This document shows positions 16,465 through 22,306 of a stretch of 26,785 nt of DNA, piece by piece. The position numbers and the translations under genes were made by a program. Below the pieces are notes generated by a model. That model made no database searches and was not told the origin of the DNA. It worked only from the letters and a program-made list of their open reading frames with translations. The DNA is from WUQU01 sp038849025 (lineage in GTDB: Archaea; Thermoproteota; Bathyarchaeia; Bathyarchaeales; Bathycorpusculaceae), in the NCBI GenBank assembly GCA_038849025.1, contig JAWCNE010000019.1, positions 1 through 26,785 on the forward strand, written 5' to 3'. The first letter of the stretch is position 1. Each line of letters starts with the position of its first letter.

Positions 16465-17502
16465 TTATAGGTATTTTTTGGCTTTCAAGTATTCTGCGTT
16501 TAAGATGCTGCATCCGGCGGCTCCTCGGATGGTGTTGTGGCCTAAAACGATGAATTTGACTCCTCCGAGGGCTGGGTCTCTTCGGATTCTGCCAACCACT
16601 GCGCTCATGCCGTTGCCTTCCATTCTGTCCAATCTTACTTGGGGTCTGTCCTCCTCTTTTCTAACCACTATGGGTTTTGCCGGAGCGCTAGGCAGATTGA
16701 GTTTTTGGGGTTCGCCCACAAATTTGCTCATGGCCTCTGCTACGGCTTCTGGGTCTGCCTCGCGTTTCAGTTCGGTGAAAACGGCTTCTATATGCCCGTC
16801 CAAGGTTGCTACTCTATGGCAGCTGGCAGAAACCTTAAAGTCGGCTGGCTTTGAAGGAGACCCCAAAATTTTTAAGCTTTCGCTTTGCACTTTTTCCTCT
16901 TCATTTCTGATGAATGGGATAACGTTGTCCACTATGTCGAGCGAAGCTACGCCTGGGTATCCGGCTCCTGAAAGCGCCTGCATAGTTGAAACTATTACTC
17001 GGTTTATGCCAAATCCGTCGTAGAGTGGCTTTAAGGCGAGGGTTAAAATTGCAGTACTGCAGTTGGGGTTTGTAACTATGGCGCCATCCCATTTTCTTTT
17101 TCTCCGCTGCTCATCGATTAGTGCGATGTGGTCGCCGTTAACTTCCGGGTTTAGTAATGGCACGTCTGGCTCCATTCTGTGGGCTGAGGCGTTGCTGAGA
17201 ACCACATATCCTGCCTTGGCGAAGTCTTCTTCTACTTTTCCGGCGACTTCAGCGGGTAATGCTGAAAACACTAGGTCCACGTTTTTTACGGCTTTCGGGG
17301 TTACGTCTAAGACTTCTAGGTCGGCGACGCTTTCCGGAATGGGGGTTGGCATTTTCCAGTTTGCCGCCTTTGAATATTTTAGTCCGCTGCTTCTTTCGGA
17401 TGCTGCGACAGCCGCCACTTCAAACCATGGGTGGCTGTTTAACAGGCGAATGAAGATCTGGCCAACCATGCCTGTTGCGCCTAAAACCGCTGCTTTCAAC
17501 AT
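16465..17502 (-). CDS. asd: Aspartate-semialdehyde dehydrogenase
   Basis: NADPH-dependent reduction of aspartyl phosphate to aspartate 4-semialdehyde. The 345 residues begin with AVLGATGMVGQ (NADP Rossmann), have the nucleophilic cysteine C148 in NPNCST, QALSGAGYPG, and the likely catalytic histidine H237 in LDGH; an archaeal/fungal-type enzyme by overall pattern. It overlaps the end of lysC1 by seven bases and precedes DHQ synthase II. It is the only asd in the window and so must serve lysine (DapA) and probably threonine/methionine as well as the aromatic route. Placement inside the aro unit ties aspartate semialdehyde supply to aromatic control. Confidence 0.95.
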   Translation of the reverse strand: MLKAAVLGATGMVGQIFIRLLNSHPWFEVAAVAASERSSGLKYSKAANWKMPTPIPESVADLEVLDVTPKAVKNVDLVFSALPAEVAGKVEEDFAKAGYVVLSNASAHRMEPDVPLLNPEVNGDHIALIDEQRRKRKWDGAIVTNPNCSTAILTLALKPLYDGFGINRVIVSTMQALSGAGYPGVASLDIVDNVIPFIRNEEEKVQSESLKILGSPSKPADFKVSASCHRVATLDGHIEAVFTELKREADPEAVAEAMSKFVGEPQKLNLPSAPAKPIVVRKEEDRPQVRLDRMEGNGMSAVVGRIRRDPALGGVKFIVLGHNTIRGAAGCSILNAEYLKAKKYL

Positions 17503-18758
17503 TTTGAATCACCTTCCTTTAATCCCAACGAACTCCTAATTAAGTTTAGAGCCTTCTCCTTTTCTTCCCAGTTCACAAAAAGAAGTATGTGGGAAGTGCT
17601 GGTCAATATGCCGAAGATGTTCACATCATTAAGCCTTAACGGCTCCGATATTCTGCCTATCAGCCCAGGAGTTTCCTCTAGGCCTACTCCGCTTATGCGA
17701 ATAAAAACGAGGTTCCGCCTTACGGACATGGCTACAGCCTCTTTATGCCTTAAAACTATCTCATGGACTCTGTTAAGAAGCGCATCTGGCTCTTTTTCGT
17801 CTGAAATAAACAATACCAGTGAGTGATGATTTAGGGATAAGCCCAAGAGTGTCGAACTTGTTTGAACTTCTTCAATCAACTCTTTAACGATGTCGGGTTT
17901 GGCGACTCCCTGACCAACAACTGTTATGGAAGTTGCTGGAGACTCGCTTGCTATGTTAACATCCAATTCCGTGGCAAGTCCTCCAGTGATTACTGTGCCG
18001 TCATAGTTCAAATCGCCATGAGTGTAAGCAATCACTCTGACGTTTATGGCTGGATCCTTATATTTTAAAGCCTTTCTATGAATGAATTTGGCGCCTGAAT
18101 CTGCAAGCCCAACCAGGGTGCCGACGTCAATTTCGTTAATCCTCTGAGGTTTCCTAATTATCTTTGGATCTGCAGTCATAATTCCGTCAGCGTCTGTGAC
18201 TAGAATAACTTCGTCTGCCCCCAAAGCTTTCGCTAAAATAAACGCTGTTGTGTCGCTTCCTCCTCGCCCAAGGGTTGTTATTTTCCCGTCAATGGTTCTT
18301 CCGACGAAGCCAGCGATTACTGGGACTATGCCTTTTTCAAATAGGGGAAGCACATGCTTCCTTATCCGTTCGTAGCATTGTTCAAGAATGGGATTGGCGT
18401 TTGAGAAAGCGTCATCGGTTATTATGGGCCATTCTTGGTCTGAGGGGTCAAAGTAACGGGACTCTACACCGCTTGCTTTTAAAGCTATGGCAAAGATTCT
18501 TACGCTGGTTCGCTCGCCCATGGCTAAAACTTCATCTAACTCTTTCTTGCCGATTTTTCCGCCTGAGGCATTTTTAACTGTGTTTAGAAGCTGGTCTGTT
18601 GATTTTCCCATGGCTGAGACAACCACTGCGATACGTGTGCCTTTCGCCGCCTCTTTAGCCACAGCCTTAGCAGCCATTTGTATGCGTTCGCTATCTGCTA
18701 GACTGGCTCCACCATATTTTACTACGATTCTTTTGGGCTTAATATCAAACTGCGCCAT
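17496..18758 (-). CDS. lysC: Aspartate kinase, copy 1 (head of aromatic unit)
   Basis: Phosphorylates aspartate to 4-phosphoaspartate. From ATG 18758 it has 420 residues: a kinase domain (1 to about 290) with KYGGAS (K14), AMGERTS, GRGGSDTTA and the canonical VTDADGIMTADP nucleotide segment, then two C-terminal ACT domains (about 300-360 and 365-420), so allosteric control by an amino acid is expected. An upstream ATG (18788) would translate the ribosome-binding site itself and is rejected. It is paralogous to the second aspartokinase at 22287-23501; both share YFDP, then WPIITD, then GRGGSD. It is first in a unit that otherwise makes chorismate and tyrosine, so it may feed the aspartate-derived aromatic route. 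No homoserine dehydrogenase domain. Confidence 0.94.
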   Translation of the reverse strand: MAQFDIKPKRIVVKYGGASLADSERIQMAAKAVAKEAAKGTRIAVVVSAMGKSTDQLLNTVKNASGGKIGKKELDEVLAMGERTSVRIFAIALKASGVESRYFDPSDQEWPIITDDAFSNANPILEQCYERIRKHVLPLFEKGIVPVIAGFVGRTIDGKITTLGRGGSDTTAFILAKALGADEVILVTDADGIMTADPKIIRKPQRINEIDVGTLVGLADSGAKFIHRKALKYKDPAINVRVIAYTHGDLNYDGTVITGGLATELDVNIASESPATSITVVGQGVAKPDIVKELIEEVQTSSTLLGLSLNHHSLVLFISDEKEPDALLNRVHEIVLRHKEAVAMSVRRNLVFIRISGVGLEETPGLIGRISEPLRLNDVNIFGILTSTSHILLFVNWEEKEKALNLIRSSLGLKEGDSKC

Positions 18759-18765
18759 AAATCCT

Positions 18766-18774
18766 ACCCCCTCC
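18766..18774 (-). promoter_or_regulatory. Shine-Dalgarno site deciding the lysC1 start
   Basis: GGAGGGGGT ends seven bases before ATG 18758 on the minus strand. It is a strong site and argues against the in-frame ATG at 18788, which lies upstream of it. Confidence 0.65.
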
Positions 18775-18776
18775 CC

Positions 18777-18822
18777 AAAAAACGCCAAAAAGCTAAAACG
18801 GAAATTTTAAGCCGCTTTAGCT
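18777..18822 (-). terminator. Candidate attenuator: 11-bp hairpin followed by two U-tracts
   Basis: On the minus strand AGCTAAAGCGG (18822-18812) pairs with CCGTTTTAGCT (18801-18791) over eleven positions with one G-U pair and a ten-base loop. Five T (18791-18787), GGCG, then six T (18782-18777) follow, and the lysC1 ribosome site comes immediately after. As RNA it resembles an intrinsic terminator in a leader. As DNA the same palindrome could be an operator whose arms flank an AT-rich core (CTTAAAAT) that could itself be a TATA element. The choice depends on where transcription starts. The pairing is seen directly; the function is inferred. Confidence 0.4.
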
Positions 18823-18826
18823 GCAC

Positions 18827-18904
18827 CTAATAATAGTAATATTTAAAGAAGTAGCGCATCGCTAGAAAACGCATTGTTTGAAGCGTTAAGATATCTCTAC
18901 TCAT
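18827..18904 (-). CDS. Candidate 25-codon leader peptide rich in Tyr and Phe
   Basis: ATG 18904 opens a 25-codon frame ending in TAG 18829-18827, upstream of lysC1. The last nine residues are RYFFKYYYY; in all there are five Tyr, three Phe and one Lys. The four final Tyr codons (TAT TAC TAT TAT) lie directly before the stop, and the stop lies four bases before the hairpin at 18822. The operon it precedes makes tyrosine and the chorismate/prephenate used for Phe, and supplies aspartate semialdehyde for Lys. No clear Shine-Dalgarno precedes ATG 18904, so initiation would be near-leaderless or weak. Y, F and K codons are AT-rich, and part of the frame (TTTAAATA) could instead be a TATA box, so this is a hypothesis. 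Confidence 0.35.
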   Translation of the reverse strand: MSRDILTLQTMRFLAMRYFFKYYYY

Positions 18905-18939
18905 CGCTGGCACGCTGTCTAATTAGATTTATGGTTCTT

Positions 18940-18950
18940 GTATAAAAGGG
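18940..18950 (-). promoter_or_regulatory. Possible distal TATA element for lysC1 transcript
   Basis: On the minus strand GAAACCC-TTTTATAC reads as a BRE-like purine/A stretch followed by a TATA box. A start about 26 bases downstream would be near 18918, giving a leader of about 160 bases that contains the small Tyr-rich frame and the hairpin. A competing TATA-like TTTAAATA at 18840-18847 would start transcription inside the hairpin and exclude the small frame, and CTTAAAAT at 18804-18811 is a third option. Sequence alone does not choose. The rest of the 231-base gap shows no gene. Confidence 0.35.
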
Positions 18951-18966
18951 TTTCTAACATTAGAAA
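18951..18966. repeat. Perfect 7-2-7 inverted repeat beside the distal TATA element
   Basis: TTTCTAA-CA-TTAGAAA is a perfect 16-base palindrome between the dapL stop and the distal TATA element of the lysC1 leader. The two-base spacer is too short for an RNA loop, so a protein-binding operator, or part of a weak terminator for dapL, is more likely than a hairpin. Confidence 0.5.
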
Positions 18967-18989
18967 ACAACATGCCTCTTAGGTTAACT

Positions 18990-20171
18990 TTAAGGGCTAT
19001 GAAAGATTGTTCTCACTTCTGCTAATCTTTTACACGCTTCTTTTATGTCTTCTATAGGCCTTATGGCTGAAAACCTTAGAAAGCCTTCACCGTGCTCTCC
19101 AAAACCAATGCCAGGGGTTACGGCCACACCAACATCTAAAAGCTTTCTCGCAGTCTGCATGGAGTCTCCTCCGCAGCGGGCCCAAACATAGTATGTCCCC
19201 TTTGGAATTTCGCATTCTAAGCCTATTGCCATTAATTTTTCTGCAAGGAATTTGACTCTATCCCGGTAAGTGGCAATATTTGTTTTAACCTCTTTTGGAG
19301 GTTCACCTTTTGTGTAGCTTTCTAGTGCCCGTATCGCCACTTTCTGTATATATTTTGGCAAGCCTGAATCTACTTGGGATTTAACTTTCACTATTCCTTC
19401 TATCAAGTTTTTGTTGCCCACGGCGAATCCTACTCTGTCGCCTGCCATGCTGAAGGTTTTGGAAAAGGAGTGCAGTTCCACTGCCACATCCATTCCTCCC
19501 TCGACCTCTAAAATGCTTGGGGCCTTATACCCGCCATAGGTAATCTCCGAGTATGCGTTGTCATAACATACGATAATATTGTTGTCCATGGCAACCTCAA
19601 CAATTTCTTTCAAAACGCGTTGGTCTATGATGGCGCCTGTGGGATTGTTCGGATAATTAAGAAACATTATTTTAGCTTTTGAAGAAGCAATAAAATCAAT
19701 TTCTGGCAAGAATGAGTTTTCCATGGTTAAGGGCATAAAGACCGCCTCGGCCTCGTTAAGGATGACGCCGCCGTTTAGGTAAGCCGGGTACCCAGGGTCT
19801 GGAACAAGCACTTTGTCTCCAGGGTTTAGGAACGCCCTTGTGAGATGTGTTATTCCCTCTTTGGAACCTATTAGTGCTGTTACTTCAGTTTCAGGGTTGA
19901 CAGTTACGCCGAAACGTTCTTTCATCCAAGAGGCTGCTGCTTCCCTAAATTCGAGCTCTCCTCTGCTGTTTGAGTAGCCGTGGTTTTCTGGCTTGGCACT
20001 TTCCTCTCTCAATGCGTCTAATATGAATTGGGGTGTGGGCAGGTCAGGGTCGCCAATGCTAAGCGATATTATGTTTTGTCCTGCACGTCTTTTCTCGTCT
20101 AGAATTTTCTCTATTTCAAAGAAAATGTATGGCGGCAGCCGCTTAACCCTGTTTGAAAATTCAAACTTCAA
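18990..20171 (-). CDS. dapL: LL-diaminopimelate aminotransferase
   Basis: Transfers an amino group from glutamate to tetrahydrodipicolinate, making LL-DAP in one step and bypassing the succinylase and acetylase routes. A 393-residue class I aminotransferase with FSNRVKRLPPYIFFEI at the N-terminus, SIGDPDLPTP (38-47), NYPNNPTG (172-179), YDNAYSE, and the PLP lysine K238 in HSFSKTFSMAGDRVGF, whose AGDRVG (rather than GWRVG) is typical of the DapL/MJ1391-like group. The start is TTG 20171, eight bases after a GGAGG. Pathway context (DapA, DapB, DapF, LysA around it, no DapC/D/E) strongly supports the role. A general aminotransferase is the alternative. Last gene of the lysine unit. Confidence 0.88.
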   Translation of the reverse strand: MKFEFSNRVKRLPPYIFFEIEKILDEKRRAGQNIISLSIGDPDLPTPQFILDALREESAKPENHGYSNSRGELEFREAAASWMKERFGVTVNPETEVTALIGSKEGITHLTRAFLNPGDKVLVPDPGYPAYLNGGVILNEAEAVFMPLTMENSFLPEIDFIASSKAKIMFLNYPNNPTGAIIDQRVLKEIVEVAMDNNIIVCYDNAYSEITYGGYKAPSILEVEGGMDVAVELHSFSKTFSMAGDRVGFAVGNKNLIEGIVKVKSQVDSGLPKYIQKVAIRALESYTKGEPPKEVKTNIATYRDRVKFLAEKLMAIGLECEIPKGTYYVWARCGGDSMQTARKLLDVGVAVTPGIGFGEHGEGFLRFSAIRPIEDIKEACKRLAEVRTIFHSP

Positions 20172-20179
20172 TTATTATT

Positions 20180-20184
20180 CCTCC
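20180..20184 (-). promoter_or_regulatory. Shine-Dalgarno site for the TTG start of dapL
   Basis: GGAGG eight bases before TTG 20171, in the 18-base gap after the dapF stop. It supports a true TTG start. Confidence 0.6.
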
Positions 20185-20189
20185 AAAGC

Positions 20190-21026
20190 CTAAAACAGTT
20201 CTCCAGCGAAAACTTTTACAGCTGGGCCTTCCATGAAAATCCTTCCATTATAATGAATCTCTAGGCTTCCTCCTAAAAGGTTCACTTTAACTCTCTTGCC
20301 TGTTTTCCCAAGAATGTAGCCTGCGGTCACGCTTGCGCATGCACCTGTTCCACACGCGGTGGTTTCGCCTACGCCTCTTTCCCAGACACGGACTCTGATT
20401 TCTTTTGGACTTAAAACTTGAACAAACTCAACGTTTACTCTTTTAGGAAATTTTTCGTGGTGCTCTATTTTTGGGCCTACCTTTTCCAGCGGAACAGAAG
20501 CTAAATCGTCAACGAATATTACGCAGTGAGGGTTACCCATCGATAAACATGTTACCTTGAAAATTTCGCCATCCACATTTAATTCTTCGTTTATGCATTT
20601 GCCTTCGCCGAGCATAGGTATTGCTTTTCTATCAAAGGAAGGTTCTTCCATGTCCACTTTCACGCTTCCCACTTCTCCGTTAGCAGTTGAAAGCCACACA
20701 TGTTTTATTCCCGCCAAAGTTTCAACGGTAAATGTCTCCTTTTCGACTATGGCGTTCTCATAGCAGAACTTGGCTAGACAGCGTATTCCGTTGCCGCACA
20801 TCTCCGCTTCTGAACCGTCTGGGTTGAATATTCGCATTTTAACTTCTGCAACTTTAGAAGTGCAGGCGAGAATGAGTCCATCAGCTCCCACAGAGAACCC
20901 TCTTTTGCATAAAACTTTTGCAAGCTCTCCTAGATTGTGGTGTTGTAATTTGTTGTCTGTGTTGTCTATGACTATGTAGTCGTTTCCAAGTCCGTGCATC
21001 TTCCAAAACTTTAACCCTTTAACCAT
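20190..21026 (-). CDS. dapF: Diaminopimelate epimerase
   Basis: Cofactor-free racemase that converts LL-DAP to meso-DAP with two cysteines as acid and base. In 278 residues these are C77 (EMCGNGIRC) and C225 (TTACGTGAC), each in its full family motif; FWKMHGLGNDYIVID forms the N-terminus and the two halves are the expected pseudo-repeat. It overlaps lysA by 16 bases. With DapL upstream in metabolism and LysA downstream, the window holds the complete end of the DAP route. Archaea lack peptidoglycan of the bacterial kind, so meso-DAP here most likely serves only lysine synthesis. Confidence 0.96.
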   Translation of the reverse strand: MVKGLKFWKMHGLGNDYIVIDNTDNKLQHHNLGELAKVLCKRGFSVGADGLILACTSKVAEVKMRIFNPDGSEAEMCGNGIRCLAKFCYENAIVEKETFTVETLAGIKHVWLSTANGEVGSVKVDMEEPSFDRKAIPMLGEGKCINEELNVDGEIFKVTCLSMGNPHCVIFVDDLASVPLEKVGPKIEHHEKFPKRVNVEFVQVLSPKEIRVRVWERGVGETTACGTGACASVTAGYILGKTGKRVKVNLLGGSLEIHYNGRIFMEGPAVKVFAGELF

Positions 21027-22306
21027 GAAGCTAACCTTTGCCCCCTGAGCAAATCTTGGAGATTTTCCCGCTCTCTTATGAGCTCATAGCGTCCATCTTT
21101 GACAAGGACTTCCGCCGCCCTTGGCCTAGAATTGTATTGCGAACTCATCGCATAGCCATAAGCACCTACGTTCAATATTGCCAAAAGATCTCCTTCAGAA
21201 ATCTTGGGCAGCTGCCTATCCCTTGCAAGTACATCGCCGGACTCGCATAAAGGCCCCACCACATCGTAATTGTCAGCTAAAGGTGCATCAAGCCTGTTGG
21301 CTAAAATTATGTGATGGTAAGAGTCGTATATGACTGGCCTTATCAAAGTGTTAAAGCCCGCATCCACCCCGGCAAACTTCTTGTAAGGTGTTTCCTTCAC
21401 CATGGTAACTTTTGTAAGCAAAACACATGCTTCAGCGACAAGATATCTTCCAGGTTCAAGCCACAACTCAGGCTGGCCAAGCTCATATTCCCTAAGTTTC
21501 TCTTTGAGAAAGTCTACAAGTCTTTTTGCAAAGCTTTCTATGTCAACTTCCGTTTCCTCGGGTTTATAGGGTACGCCTATGCCCCCTCCTAAGTCTATGA
21601 AACTGAAGGCTATTCCCAGCTGCTTGTGAATCGTGCTGGCGGTTTCCAGCAGTTTCTCTGCCGCTTTTATGAAGGGGTCCACCTGCATTATGCCTGATCC
21701 TATATGCATGTGAATTCCAAAATTTTCCACCCCTGCATTTTTCATCATGCGGTATATTTCCATGGCTGTTTTTCCGTCAACTCCAAACTTTGAGGTTTTG
21801 CTTGCTGTAACCGTGTACTCGTGGTGTCCAGCGCCGAACTCCGTGTTTATTCTAACAGACAGAGTCTGCGGCACAGTCTTTTTCAGCATTTTCTTGAATT
21901 GCGAAAGCGAATCTACATTGATTATTACGCCTTTTTCTAAAACGTAGTCCAATTCTTCGTCACTTACGCTTGTTCCCGTGTATAAAATTTGGCTTGGCTT
22001 AAAACCTGCTTCAAGCGCCAGAAATATTTCTCCAGCGCTTACCGTGTCTATTCCCGCTCCTTCGTTTTTAAGAATCTTTAATAGGGAAAGGTTTGTGTTG
22101 GCTTTTGCGGAATATAGAATCCTCACTTTTTCATAGTTTCTGGTAAACGCAGTGGCTAATTGTCTATATTTTTCTCTTATTTTTCTCTCACTCATCACAT
22201 ATAGGGGAGTGCCATATTCCTCTGCCAATTTTAAAGCTGAAACGCCATCAATGTGGAGTACGCCGTTAACATTTTCTAGGGGACTTTTAATCATGAAATT
22301 CGACAT
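21011..22306 (-). CDS. lysA: Diaminopimelate decarboxylase
   Basis: PLP-dependent decarboxylation of meso-DAP to L-lysine, a fold-type III (alanine-racemase-like barrel) enzyme. The 431 residues have the Schiff-base lysine K68 in YSAKANTN, HMHIGSGI (about 205, phosphate region), GGGIGVPY, EPGRYLVAEA and CESGDVLA, whose Cys and Glu complete the substrate site across the dimer. The specificity helix EPGRYLVAE is that of DAP rather than ornithine decarboxylases. The start at ATG 22306 overlaps lysC2 by 20 bases; a second ATG four codons later is possible. GAGG lies nine bases before the first ATG. Confidence 0.96.
   Translation of the reverse strand: MSNFMIKSPLENVNGVLHIDGVSALKLAEEYGTPLYVMSERKIREKYRQLATAFTRNYEKVRILYSAKANTNLSLLKILKNEGAGIDTVSAGEIFLALEAGFKPSQILYTGTSVSDEELDYVLEKGVIINVDSLSQFKKMLKKTVPQTLSVRINTEFGAGHHEYTVTASKTSKFGVDGKTAMEIYRMMKNAGVENFGIHMHIGSGIMQVDPFIKAAEKLLETASTIHKQLGIAFSFIDLGGGIGVPYKPEETEVDIESFAKRLVDFLKEKLREYELGQPELWLEPGRYLVAEACVLLTKVTMVKETPYKKFAGVDAGFNTLIRPVIYDSYHHIILANRLDAPLADNYDVVGPLCESGDVLARDRQLPKISEGDLLAILNVGAYGYAMSSQYNSRPRAAEVLVKDGRYELIRERENLQDLLRGQRLASWLKG

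Noticed and set aside
16280..17023. Long plus-strand open frame opposite asd and DHQ synthase II
   Set aside because: It spans the antisense of two clear genes, and its low-complexity Ser/Leu/Ala composition is typical of a codon-bias shadow.
18840..18847. TTTAAATA as the lysC1 TATA box
   Set aside because: Not excluded, only ranked below the distal element: its upstream flank is pyrimidine-rich and poor as a BRE, and transcription would start inside the hairpin. It remains the main threat to the leader-peptide idea.
18759..18989. A known lysine riboswitch in the lysC1 leader
   Set aside because: The leader is shorter than the lysine aptamer, I see none of its multi-helix core, and the class is not known from archaea.
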